Positions 1 to 12,484 of a stretch of 64,000 bases of DNA are shown in pieces; position 1 is the stretch's first letter, and every line of letters starts with the position of its first letter. Below the pieces are notes generated by a model. That model was not told the origin of the DNA and searched no databases. It saw only the letters and a list, made by a program, of their open reading frames with translations. The DNA comes from Paramecium tetraurelia (Eukaryota > Ciliophora > Oligohymenophorea > Peniculida > Parameciidae), in NCBI RefSeq assembly GCF_000165425.1, contig NW_001799628.1:248001-312000 (forward strand), written 5' to 3'. The position numbers and the translations under genes were made by a program.

Positions 1-2
1 TT

Positions 3-2507
3 AATGTAATATTTTTGATGGGCTTGCTCTTTATGAAATGGAAATCACTTAAATCCAACGAAGCCTACCTAGAACAAACCTTCAAGTAGAAATCATTAGA
101 ATGTATGTATATGACCACTACTTTCATAGTAAAGGAATCAATAAACAATAGAGATTTGGTAAGCAAATCCAATCAATAATAATCGGTTAGTTAGGATATC
201 AATGCTATAAAAATGGAATGCAATGAGGACGAAATCGTTTTATAGAATGTGGCTTGGATTCAAAATCAATCTGCTTTAGTCTATAACAAAAAGCTTAACA
301 TAGTTTATTAGAATATATTTTTAGGGAAATTACTCAAGCAATCGAATTTGGATGAACAATAAACCCAATAGTAATCAAAACCAGATTATGAGGAGTTGTT
401 CCTTGATTGTTAGATTTTGGTTGGAAGCAAAGAATTGATGGAAATCAATAGCAATAATAACGATTAGTCTGTAAATAGCGAGTAATTAATTATATAATGA
501 AAAAGTGGCTCATTTTTGCTTAATAGAGTGAATGATTATCACAAATGCCGGATGAAGTCAAGTCTGACCATCAGAGATTTGAGTCTAATGATGCAAAACG
601 AGATCGATAAGTAGTTTAGTTGGAATTAAAAAGAGATGGCGACCGAGCATGGTGACATTGTTTAAATTGAGGAGCGAAGTGTTCGATTTTGAGAATATCC
701 AAATCAAGGCTTTTGTGAATAAGGTCAATGAATCCTCCTATCTGATCTTCCTTTTTGAGCAGTAGCCTCCTCAAAGAAAGAAGGAAGACACCGCCTAACC
801 AATCATCAACGTATTCTCAACCTTTGTGCACGAATCAGTAAGCTATATCAACTGTATATTAACCTTAATTTTACTCACACAACATGAACACGAGAACACT
901 CTCAAAATCTCATTAAAGCAGCATTATTACATGCCAATAAGGATGATGAGTATGAGATATATCCTATTTGTCAACAGCATGAGGGATTACATCTTCTACA
1001 TATAAAACTAGTTATTCTTAAGAATTTCAGCATTCAAGGTGAATGACTTGATAGAAGAATTACTAATTGTCTATGAAGACAACCTAAAAATTAGAGAAGT
1101 GAATTTAACAACATCCATAGATCTGAGTGACAATAATCAAGTCATATTCAGCGATTTAGATAGAGTAATAACATAATTATGATTAATTAGTTAAAATAAA
1201 TTCTAGCATGTTTATTCTCCTATTGTTTGAAATACACATCTGCATCATAATTAAAATTAGATATCAAAAGTTATACTGTCAGCGGTATTATGGTATCTTT
1301 TAAAGACAGCATGATAGCTAAAGATGAAAATATGAGAAAATCAATAACCAATTTAGTTAGACTTCTCAATTCTACTCTTAAAATGGCTTCATTTTATGAT
1401 GTTGATCTTAACAACCCATTGGAATTATAGATCTGTGTTATTTTATGTTGGTAATTGTCTGGTACATTCAAAAGAGGTCTCGAATTCTTGTATGATAGTT
1501 AGGGATATGGTACCTTCACTTTTGTAATTGAATCTTAAACCAACCAATAAAGAATGTAATCTCGTCAAGATACAGGCCCAATCAAAATATTAGGTCAAAG
1601 AAAATATTATGAAACATCATTATCATTATTATTGGCTTAAGATAGCAGTGGCTATAGAGAGGAATCTAAGTAATTCATCTTTTCATTCTAGATATTTTTC
1701 ATTGACATAATTATCAAAACAATTCTCAATGAAACCTGGAGATCCATTTGATGTTTAGAGTGCTTATTTTTCTTAGATTTCAAGAATAAAATAGGATTCT
1801 TCTAATTCCAAATAAGTATAAAATTCTGGATCCGTTCCAAAACAATCCAAAGAATAGAGCAATAGCTTTTCAGGAACTTGGAAATAAGGGTTTCCTGATA
1901 CAATATAATAGACATATAAAAAAACTAGAAATGAGAAAAGTGATTCATAACATGATTCAATGAAGACACATTCTAATTTTGATTTTGGCGCAGAGTTGAG
2001 CAACCCTTCCATTCATCCTCCAGAATTAACACCAAAATTATTGTCATCAGTGATTAAATACAGACTTAGATTGACTTGTTGTGCCAAAGTGTTGATAGTG
2101 GATAATGATCATTATAGTGTTTTCTCATTGCAAAAGGTTTTGGAGAAATACAATATCAAATGTGATAAGGCCTTTAATGGGATCGAGGCTTAAAAATTAA
2201 TATAGAATAAGTAGAACACGCCTTGCCATTGTGGAAACAGATCTTATCTGCTATATTTTATTGAGTTTTATTTGCCAGTATCTAAATGTGTTGATATATC
2301 TAGATTTTATCAGGGATCGATTTAGTGAGATCTCTTAAGGAGTAAATGAGAAATAGTCTGATAGACAAGGGATACGTGATAATCATAGCCACGTTCGTAG
2401 ATCTGAATTCAAAATTGGAGTGTTTCAAGAATGGAGCAGATTATTTCATCACCAAGCCTTTCGACCTGATTGACATAGGGGCAGCAGTCTAATATTTAGA
2501 TTTTTGA
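3..2507 (+). CDS. Hybrid histidine kinase-receiver protein, apparently catalytically degenerate (5' partial)
   Basis: Partial at the left edge; 793 residues are visible after removing introns at 482-505, 611-635, 1165-1190, 1670-1691 and 2278-2303. A histidine-kinase dimerisation segment reads FVHES followed by VSYINCIL: the phospho-acceptor His and Glu remain but the usual R-T-P-L is gone. The ATPase region (about 1,190-1,560) aligns by layout only, with no N-box Asn and no DxGxG. The C-terminus is a receiver: [12 protein letters not shown] supplies the acidic pair, ITKPF the conserved Lys, but the acceptor strand reads FIEFYLP, placing Glu where Asp is phosphorylated. Known family role: phosphorelay sensing. 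Inference: a pseudo-kinase with a phosphomimetic receiver. The stop lies 14 bp from the convergent PTEN stop. Confidence 0.85.
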
Positions 2508-2521
2508 TAGTTAATTATATA

Positions 2522-3778
<1,257 letters not shown>

Positions 3779-3844
3779 CGATAAAATATTATTATTATAT
3801 ATTAATACTATTTACATAAGATCGTATGTAATAAAGTATAACTA

Positions 3845-4459
3845 TCACTTTTACTGTAAACTATTACTTCTCAGTAACTGTCTTAATTTTTACATTTATT
3901 CATTTTCTTTTTCAATCTCATACCAGTCACAGAAATACTTATAATCTTCGAAAGCAGCCACCTGCATTAAATTCTTAACATATTGTACAATATCTTCATA
4001 GTCATCATTATATAACATATTAGGTGTAAATTTGTGATTCTGCCTTTAATTAATCATTTGTATTTGCTGATCATTCAGATTATAAAGATTGAAATCATAC
4101 TTCTCTAATATTGTTTTTACTTTTAAAGGAAAGGTGAATTTGGCTTTTCTCCAAGGTGGTAAATCCCAAGTTATAATATCAAAAATTAACTCCACACTAA
4201 AAAGATTATCCTTAAGCAATTTTTCAACATAAGCATACATTGCTTTACTCTCTAAATTCTCTCGTATTGTTGTTATGTTCACATCTATTAATTTTGGAAA
4301 AACTAAACGTTATTGATTCTGGTTTTAATTTTTCTATTGCTCAAAATCTTTTTAATCTATATAATCCAATAAATTAGGAGCACAACATAGAAATAATTTG
4401 TTAAATGATCTGCAAACCAATCTTAATTCCATTATCTCATTTGCTTTCAAAAACACCAT
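3845..4459 (-). CDS. F-box-like protein, unknown target
   Basis: An uninterrupted 204-residue frame with glutamines encoded by TAA/TAG and a TGA stop. The N-terminus, FLKANEIMELRLVCRSFNKL, resembles the second half of an F-box, the motif that docks substrate receptors on SKP1 of SCF ubiquitin ligases. The rest is rich in aromatic and acidic residues (CDWYEIEKENE near the end) without recognisable LRR, WD40 or Kelch repeats. It lies 66 bp downstream of the PTEN start on the same strand. F-box assignment is an inference from a short segment; a simple hypothetical protein is the alternative. Confidence 0.6.
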
Positions 4460-4820
4460 TATACTAAAAATGTTTATTAATTGAAGTATCTCAGTGCTTA
4501 TTATTTGTGCAAAGTTTATTATTATTATTAAGTCGTGTTTTTAAATTACTTTAGACCTTGTTTGTTCTTTGCTTGAGCATTGGGTTAATTTTAAGGTTTG
4601 TGTTAATACTTACCAATTTCTTGAGGTACTTGTTTAATCATTTTAGAATTAATATAAAAAATAGAAATAGGAACTAAGGTAAGTTAACCTATAAACTGAT
4701 GGATTCTGAGTAATTTCTAACAGAAATTAAACAAAGTTATTAAGGTGGTTTTAAGCAAAATATAAATTTAGCTGATCTTGGAAGATTAAGATAATATATA
4801 ATTATCACTAAAGAATATAA
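4460..4820. other. Intergenic region, 361 bp
   Basis: AT-rich spacer between two minus-strand genes. It contains a short ATT/TTA run and no convincing gene. A plus-strand frame opening at 4699 runs into the antisense of the CRIM-like gene and is treated as chance. Confidence 0.6.
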
Positions 4821-5603
4821 TCAGATATCAATATTACAACAAAAGAAAAATTTCTGCCAGAAGGACTTTTCATCCCCTGTATTTTAATCATTATTCTTTG
4901 TCGTTGATTCCTAAACATGTTAACCTTATTTTGCGAATGAACTGATATAATGAGATTCAAGTTTTGATACTTTGAGTGCAAATTAAGTAAGGTTTGTTTT
5001 ACTTAATTAAGTTTTATCAGCAAAGGCTTTCGAGAATATTTAAATAATATTTACCTGGGTAATCTTCATTGGGTTTCCCATTCTTTTTTTTTGGAACGTA
5101 CAATTCATAAAGCAGGGATCCATCTTCAGTAAATGGGGAATGAATATAATCATGTTGCAGATTGAATTCTTTTATAACTAAAGCAATAAAATCAGAGATA
5201 AGGATGTCTTGTGTTGCTTAGACAATGATTTCATATTTATTATCAATATTCTCATCGTACCAAAACACATTATAGAGATTTGGTTTCCCAATTTGATGGC
5301 ACTATTGTATAGTCATATGAATTGAATGATTACCTCTTCCTCAATTACTTGGATTGGTTCTATGCATGATTGAGATCCTCTTCTTTGAGGAGGGATGTGA
5401 TTGAGTTGAAGCAAACTTCCTTTAAATTATAGTTTATTGGTACTTTGAGTTCTTTTTAATTTAAAATTTTTAGTATTATCTTATAACATAGCCAGATTAG
5501 CATGGCTTTGTTTAGATTGTGTGGATGTTGATTGCTCTTAACTGGAGAGTTTCTCATCAATGATGAGATCAAACTATTCATCCTTTTCGCATTGTTAATT
5601 CAT
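4821..5603 (-). CDS. CRIM-domain protein (Sin1/Avo1-like TORC2 subunit), copy A
   Basis: 240 residues, two introns (5302-5333, 32 nt; 5027-5054, 28 nt). After a Q/S-rich N-terminus, the block DILISDFIALVIKEFNLQHD, then LYELYVPKKKNGKPNEDYPA, then FALKVSK matches the layout of the CRIM domain of Sin1: a helix that fixes the substrate-recruiting fold, a beta strand, a D/NG turn, an acidic-DYPAL-type element and a final FAL strand. In TORC2, CRIM presents AGC kinases to TOR. The PH and RBD domains of animal Sin1 are absent; the protein ends QKFFFCCNIDI, a Cys pair that could be lipidated. A clear paralog lies at 55683-56327. Family assignment rests on motif order only. Confidence 0.65.
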
Positions 5604-5679
5604 TCGACTTTCGCTAGTTTCTTGAATTTTATATGTATAAATAAATAATTTCTAATAATAAATAATTTATACTTCATTA

Positions 5680-6367
5680 ATGGATTTCAATTGCAGAGTG
5701 AAATGTGCTTGTGTGATAAATCTGAGTACATTAAGCAAACACGGAATCTTATCATTGGTGGCTGAAAACCCAGTGTTCATAAATGACTTGCAACAAGAAG
5801 CTCAATTGCTATTCCAACAAATCTAAAATTAATAGGATTCCTCATAGGTTCCTTCCTTACCCGTCTAAAAGATCTACTCATAATCAGGAGCTTGGTATTG
5901 CTCATTAAAGAACAATATAGTAATTGCACTATTAGTTACATCCTCTTATCCAATGCCAAGTGCTATGCGATTATTAAAACAAATTGAAGAATTATTAAAG
6001 AGATAAATCTAAAGTGGCAAGTATGAATTCCAACCCCTAGAACCCAATGTCAGAAATGTAAGTTTTTAATTGCAATTAGTTATTAACACAATATGACAGA
6101 GATCCTTTTGCTGATGATAAAATTGAAATAACTTGTAAGTCTGTTGATTCTATCCAAGGATTAATGGAGGAAAACTTAAGGAAGTTCTAGATGAATTAGG
6201 AAAAACTTCACGTTATTCATCACAAGAGTGAAGACATATCTTAAATGGCAAATCAATTTCAAAAAGGAGCAACAGCCGTAAACAACAAATAAAATTGGGC
6301 TGCTTATGTTGCAATTGGGATATTTGGAGCTCTTGTAATCGGAGTCATAATTTACCTCTTCTTATGA
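5680..6367 (+). CDS. R-SNARE / synaptobrevin-like protein with longin-type head
   Basis: 221 residues, one 22-nt intron (6058-6079). Residues 1-120 look like a longin domain (MDFNCRVKCACVINLSTLS... with SYPMPSAMRLLKQIEELL). The SNARE motif follows, from SIQGLMEENLRKFQMNQEKL through HHKSEDISQMANQFQKGA, then a Trp at the membrane and a C-terminal anchor (AAYVAIGIFGALVIGVIIYL). This is the standard architecture of VAMP7-type R-SNAREs in endosome/lysosome fusion. The central zero-layer position, Arg in most R-SNAREs, appears to be Asn here (QMNQEKL). Ciliate synaptobrevins are known to vary at this residue. It is divergently paired with the CRIM gene across 76 bp. Confidence 0.88.
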
Positions 6368-6400
6368 TAATAAATTTTAGTATATAAACTATATAACATA

Positions 6401-8084
6401 TCATTTTGCTGTATGCAACCGTATATATCCAGGTTCTGTTGGGTTTCTGAATTGTTTCAAAGAAGGAGTTTTCCCTATATTTGTACTCTAAGTGACATTC
6501 TAGAACGAGTGTAAAAATGAATTTGTGACATGAATACTCGATTAAATTTCTTTGGTTTGACTGATTGAATGAGCATGCTTGAATTTCAAAAGTTCTAAAT
6601 TTGTTTCTATTAAAAATTCTTTTAAATCTGGTCTTCTATTTAGAATGCTTTTTGAAGGCTATTACTTAATAATTCTCTTTAATTATTTAGAAACTCTTAA
6701 TTTGGCCCCAGATATTCCAGGGTCTGACTCACTATATTTCAAAAAACAACTCTCACAAATGAGAACCGATTTTATTAAAAAAGCATCATTCACTTTTAAT
6801 TATTCAAATAGTTGCACTGTCAAATGTGGATAGAGCTTCAAAATAAGAGGTGGAATGTGTGAATGTATGTCTCTGAGATGACCCTCACATTATAAAAATG
6901 ATTTAGGCTTAATTATCTCAATATTATTCACAAGTGGATGCTGATTTACGTCTTAATCAAAATGTTTGATTATGTACTCATAAGTCAAATGGTAAAGATC
7001 TAAAAGTAATTTGGAAATATTCACCTTTTTATTGGCATAAAACTCCACACTCAAAACATTCAATATCTTTAATCAAGGCTACTGGATGCATAGTATTTAC
7101 AGTCAGCATATTCTTTATTGAATATGGTTTCTAGAAATTCGTATTAAATGGAATTGGAGTGTTGTTCTTTTTCACATTAATATTGCCCCATAATGGTTTA
7201 TATAACTTTATCTATGATTAGGCTTCACCTTACAATCTTATTGAAGACGAATACAAAAACCAAACCTTGTTATTCTATAAACCATATGGCCATAATTAAT
7301 TACTTAGTCTGCTTTAAAATAAAATACTATTCTAGATAGGTTTGTTTGTCCATAACTCAAATTTGTTATCTTCTGAACTATCATCTAACATTGTTTTCTT
7401 ATCTCTTATGATATCTCCTTGCCCCTTAATGGAATTACTCTGGAATACGCTTCCCCTCCATCAAAGGTAGTGCATCTTTCTATGATAGCATATATATTTA
7501 CCATAGGGATCATATGACATATCATATAAATCTCGATTGTTTTGTTTCTTTGAAAGTATACACACAGATGGGCTCCAAATTGCCTGAATCAAAGATTCGT
7601 GATTTCCTAGTGGCTCTATAAACTTCTGTAAAATTCCTGAAGGTGGTTTATTTTGAGAATTGACAAAATCAGGAAACATTTACTTCGTAAGATAATAAAT
7701 GCATATCTTTTCATCACAGTCTAAGAGAGGTTTTGCCCTTTTTGATTAACTTGGAAAGGTTTTCTCCTCTGTGGGATCAGAATGATTATATTTTTAAGGA
7801 TAGATGTAGTAAGCTATAACTTATCCATTTGGTTTATCGCCTTAACAAAAATGCTTAATTAAATTTTCAGACTTTCTTGCTTCGGACTTCTTTGTCATTA
7901 TCTCTCCTTCCTTACTTGTAAAGTACCAAACCTAATTTTACATCATTATTACTTAAGGAACTCCATTTTTATAAATTAATGTGTCTGGTATTCTTATTTA
8001 AAATGATTCCTTTAATAATGATTCATCCTTAAACCACAAAAAATGATATATATTGTATGCTACTCCATTTGTATTTGTTATCAT
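6401..8084 (-). CDS. Conserved protein of unknown function, 522 residues
   Basis: A five-exon gene with introns 7721-7750, 7480-7501, 7275-7303 and 7067-7100; each removes an in-frame TGA or repairs the frame. Recognisable blocks include DGGEAYSRVIPLRG, IVFYFKADQNNKVWFLYSSS and a central ECEG/CESC cysteine region (LQCEGHLRDIHSHIPP, VLICESCFLKYSES). The C-terminus is basic (SILNRRPDLKEFLIE). The FKxDQNxKxWFLxSSSI segment looks strongly constrained and may identify a ciliary/flagellar family, but I cannot name it. No signal peptide or membrane segment. The first intron begins GTTAAT rather than the common GTA, so its boundary is the least certain. Convergent with the SNARE gene (33 bp). Confidence 0.75.
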
Positions 8085-8492
8085 TTCCAATAATTTATAT
8101 TTAAAGAATAATAATATTAATATGCAAAATAAGGGAATCTACCTTAATTATATTTAAATAGAATTCTAAAAGTCTAATTTAGTTGAGAGATTCAATCTTT
8201 TATACTTACAATGCTAAGTTGCAAAAAATGATATTGCATTGTTGATTTGATAACCTGAGATATTGAAATAACTTATCATTGAATCTAGAAAGTGTAGTTT
8301 ATACAGAGAAAGAGCATAATTTTAAAGAGAAGTATAAAAGGATTTAACTATATTGTTTAAATTGGATATTAATGTGTTTTGAGGTCATTGGTATAAATAA
8401 TTAATAACATTTAATTTATTTTTATTAATATATTATATTTTTACATTTTTATTGTTAACATAAACAGTAATTTTATTTTCATTAAATTGTAT
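8085..8492. other. Divergent intergenic/promoter region, 408 bp
   Basis: Very AT-rich spacer between two divergent genes, with long T and A tracts. Both promoters must lie here. No gene, repeat or recognisable element seen. Confidence 0.6.
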
Positions 8493-9377
8493 ATGAAACC
8501 TAAGAACATTTAACCACATAAAAAATCATAAACTAGCTATTTAAATTATATGCTTGATGCTCGCTTATCAAAAATAAGACAAAAAACAGCAATTAGATTC
8601 ATAGAAAATGAGAATGAAAGCAAAGTTGGAGAAGATCACATCCATATCAGAACTGATTATAGTGATTCTCATAATTGTTAAAATTGTTAGAAACAACAAT
8701 TAATAATCAACGAATTAAAGGCATAAATTTTGGAGAATTAGAAACAAATTGGCATTTTGTAGATAGAGAAAGACATCATATAAAAAAAAGAAGAATAAAC
8801 GATAAAGTTATTGATTTAAGAGATTGAAAAAACAAAATTAGATTAAAAAAAGTATTCATTTGAGTTACAGCAATCATTAATTTAATTTGTTAATGACAAT
8901 GTTCTTAAATAGAGTCAAACTCCATCATCATAAGATAAATCAGACTAACAATGTGTTTTGAATAGTCAACTGAAATAAATCAAAGAGGAAAATGCTAATT
9001 ATGCTAAACTTTTACATTAATAGTACGATTTCTCAATTAATATAAATATTAAATTCGTACAATTATCAAACTCTTTAAATACATTAATTAACTTGATTCA
9101 AAAATATACAAAAATCATAACTCATATCCAAATGCAAAGTTCACCATAACTAGATTTGCTACTACCTGGTCCCCTTGAAGATCACGTGAAATAGGATCAT
9201 CAACAATAGTTACTTTTCATTGATTTACATGATATGACATCTAAAATACAATAGATTTAGATTGGATCCTTAACAGATGTGCAATAGAAGATAGAAACAT
9301 TGATCCAATTAGTAGCTGATTACTTTACTTAGGCTTAAAGAATAGCAATAAATGATATGAGTAGAACCATGATATGA
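8493..9377 (+). CDS. Coiled-coil protein, unknown function
   Basis: Intronless, 294 residues. A basic, Q-rich N-terminus (MKPKNIQPHKKSQTSYLNYM) is followed by a CQNCQKQQ pair of cysteines and a long heptad-patterned coiled coil (ELKAQILENQKQIGILQIEK to EIEKTKLDQKKYSFELQQSL). A second helical region lies near the end (QQKIETLIQLVADYFTQAQR). No catalytic motif. Convergent with the SHIPPO gene, separated by 35 bp. It could be a basal-body or cytoskeletal component, but nothing in the sequence proves that. Confidence 0.8.
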
Positions 9378-9412
9378 TTGATTTACTAATAATTTGGGTA
9401 TAAAAATAATAA

Positions 9413-11070
9413 TCATCTACTAAATTTATCAAATTAAGAAAATGAGGACTGCATTTTATCTCTATTTCTATCAAAATGATATTTCGGTATGATTCCAATA
9501 GTTCCTGTAATATAGTAGGACCCTGGACCTATCTCTTCTTTTTCCTTAGGAGGGAATCTAGCTGCCTTTCCGAGACTAAAATTAATAGAAAATTAAACCT
9601 TGATCTTGGACCTGTGTTAAATGGCAATGAGTAGCTACCAGGTCCAATATTTTTAAATTTCGAAAGTACTGGATCAGATCTATTGCCTTTTGTTAGACTG
9701 GCATGTGCTGTTTAGGCCTTAGTATAATGTTCAAAAGGCTTAGTAAATGAATCTGAAACAAGTTGAGAATCTGGGTCATATTAACCTGGCCCAGGAGTGG
9801 CATTATGATTTCTTTGCTCATATTTAAGCCGAATTGAATAATTAGGACCTTACAAACTTGAGTTGATATCGTATTTTCCTGGAGAAGGTACTCTATCTCT
9901 TGAGAGTCGAAATTCAGTATTTGGATTGTACCTATCACCAGTTCCCATAGATAATTATGATTTGCTATGTGAAATTCGAGTGGCAGGTAATTAAGGGTCA
10001 TGTGTTCCAGGTCCTGGTTTCAATTATGATTCCTTTGCAACAAGTTAGGATCTATTTTCTTTGAGCATTTTGATTTCTTTGGCAGTGGAAGGATGTGGAA
10101 GTTTTGGATCGTGAGCTATTTTAGATAAATGTAATTACCCCCTGGTCCAGGATCAAAATAATCAGTAGTCAAAATGGGAATATATTTATGACCAAAACTA
10201 AAAGCTTTTTTAAATTAATTCATAGCTGGTGTATATGTATCCGGACTAGGGACAACTTTATGTGAAGGCAATTCTCTTTCTGCCTTTGGTATGGAATATT
10301 TAGGGGCTAACTCTTGAGATACTTCCCTATAGTCTCCAGGTCCAACATCAATTGATTTTGGCAATTATAATTTTTTGGCAGTTCCAAATCCAGTCTTCTT
10401 TCCTTTTCTAGTAGCCCAACTAGTGGCAGTTTTGAATTAGCTGAAAGTTTCAGAATTAAAGTATTAGTCTGGCGATGGCCCTTCTTTTGCCCATTTGGTT
10501 TCTTACTTGTAGCCAAATCCAAAAACAGGCTATGAATGTTGATTCGACAGAGATGGATTGTATGAACCAGGACTAGAATGTTTAATGATGTATTTAATAC
10601 CCTATTGGATGCTCCTTCACAACTTCTGGTTTGTGAATTGCCCATGTTTAATGAAGATCCAACTCGCCTCCAGATAATCTTTTACCCATTGATGTTTAAA
10701 TAGTATACATCTACTTGATTTTCTCTTGTTATTCTTTAGTTTAATTTTTCTCCAAAAGAACTTTAAGTTATTCTTCATCAATAACTTAAACATTATGGAT
10801 GTTGTATGCTCCAACAGGTGGGTTAGGTGCTTTCACAGGTTTCAATTTATCATCTTGTGGGAGATTAGATTTTCTCCTTGATATTTTACTAGAAATTCTA
10901 GATTCAGTTCTTCTAAGTTGATCATCGAATTTCTTGCATCCCTCAACTTCCAGTTTGCTAGCAGTCACATCATCTTTTTTAACCCATGGTAATCTTTGCG
11001 ATTCACCAAATGTAAACGCTCCTGAGAATGTTAATCCATGGGGAGTAGTTCCCGTTGTACTTTGATTCAT
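9413..11070 (-). CDS. SHIPPO-repeat (ODF3/CIMAP-type) axonemal protein, copy 1
   Basis: 527 residues, three introns (10573-10600, 10116-10138, 9576-9598). Repeated P-G-P-G-x-Y/H motifs are spread through the chain: IGPGSYNPSLS, VGPGDYREVS, DPGPGAHDP, KPGPGTHDP, PSPGKYDIN, TPGPGQYDP, IGPGSYSLP and IGPGSYYIT. This is the signature of SHIPPO/STOF repeats, short segments that line microtubules (ODF3, CIMAP family) in cilia. Several introns fall inside the repeats, so the motif was visible only after splicing, which supports the exon structure. No catalytic domain. A second, distinct member is at 20270-22219 on the other strand. Confidence 0.9.
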
Positions 11071-11124
11071 GGTTGTATAATTTTTATTAATTTATTCTAA
11101 TAATATAAATTTCAATAGACTTAG

Positions 11125-12207
11125 TCAAAATTGGTTGTTCAAATATTTTTCTGGGTTTCTGATGGCTGCTTTCAGAAATTTATCGAATTCTTCACAACTT
11201 AACTTTAATTTCTACACTTCATCCCACAAAATTACAGCCGATAATTTTTATGCTTAAGATTATTTAGAAATCTGTAGCTTCAACTTTAACAATTTCGAAT
11301 AAAACAATCTTTAACCTTAGGATTCACATTTCCGTGATTACTCCTCTAAAAATCCAATATCACTAGTTGACATATTAGTTAGAATTTCACTCTTGCCATT
11401 CAATTTCATAGGAATCTATTAACTAATCATAATCTTATGCTGCTACCGAGGAAATAGTACTTCTACTTATTCAGCATTCATCCATTTAGGACTTTTCCTT
11501 TTTTATAAATTTTTATTAATTAGACCATTGTTATAATGCTACGATTCCATTTTTAAATTATTGCATTCCTAAATTTTATTGTTTAATTTTTCAAACAAGT
11601 GCTCTTTTGATTCACCATAATTATCCTTCTAATCAGCACTTAAACAGTACAATTTATTACTGTACTAATTCGATTGGCTCTCTTATGTCATTAACTATTT
11701 GAATTTATTCTGAGAGCTCTGTTTATATTCAAGTTCCTGTTTGATTTCCAAATCATCATTCAGTATTTATATCTTTTATTCTATAAGTACTTATATTCTT
11801 TCAATATACAAACTTAGATTTAATGATGATTTAGGAATGTATTTTAATTGAATGATTTCAGCTTAATAGGTTTAACAGCAAGCTATTTCTACCTTACCTA
11901 TAGTAGAAATCTGAACAACAAGTTCAATTATCCTAATGAGTCTAAGTGCTAATGTATTATTCTATTTTTCCATTAAGCACATCCTGATTTTTTGTAATTT
12001 ATAATGATTTTCCTCCAACAAAGAGTAGGTTTTATCAATATGATCTATATCCTATGCCACTTGAGTACAAATAAAGGAATGCTGATTGATTTAATTAAAT
12101 CTAATGTATTCTTAACAATTCATGCAGGGAATTAGTAATTATGAAGGTTCTTCTTCTGCGTGTGAACTTGTCTTGCATTTTTGCTTTAAAGAATTAAAGT
12201 AACTCAT
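11125..12207 (-). CDS. Coiled-coil protein with N-terminal cysteine/histidine motif
   Basis: Intronless frame of 360 residues. Near the N-terminus the spacing in IPCMNCQEYIRFNQINQHSF then IC resembles a small C2HC zinc finger. The remainder is helical and charged, with several Q-rich stretches. Alternative start: an upstream ATG at 12484 opens a frame that joins this one exactly if a 34-nt intron (12241-12274) is removed, adding about 81 residues (MTEEQHRKLMDVDRKSLLII...). That joined model is also a multiple of three. Which start is used cannot be decided here. It lies 54 bp downstream of the SHIPPO gene start, same strand. Confidence 0.75.
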
Positions 12208-12274
12208 TGTATAGTATAAAATTGATAAATATTTATTTGACTTAATAAATGTTATAATTTTCTTCACAGAATAC

Positions 12275-12484
12275 TCTTATAAGAATGAATGCCATTAGAT
12301 ATGTTGTTCTTCTATAAAATATAGATATTATTTTAAGTTTCTTATAATCGTTTAATTAGTTTTCTCGTATGATATCATAATTTAATAATAATTTTACTTC
12401 TTCAACAATTTACTAATCATATCTAATTATTAAAAGAGACTTTCTATCGACATCCATCAATTTTCTATGTTATTCTTCTGTCAT
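12275..12484 (-). CDS. Possible 5' exon of the coiled-coil gene (or small gene)
   Basis: A frame beginning MTEEQHRKLMDVDRKSLLII and ending near FILIR has Paramecium-like codon use, including TAA/TAG glutamines. It is followed by a candidate 34-nt intron that restores the frame of the downstream gene. Alternatively the frame reads on for about 146 codons overlapping the next gene, which is less likely. Low confidence. Confidence 0.35.

Noticed and set aside
2278..2303. Apparent premature stop in the histidine-kinase receiver
   Set aside because: Explained by a 26-nt intron; removing it restores the receiver core.
4699..4945. Plus-strand frame of about 80 codons (MDSEQFLTEIKQS...)
   Set aside because: Its second half is antisense to the CRIM gene and its phase shows no independent support.
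10510..10535. Candidate intron after GFGYK in SHIPPO copy 1
   Set aside because: Neither AG end keeps the frame; reading straight through with TAA as Gln does.
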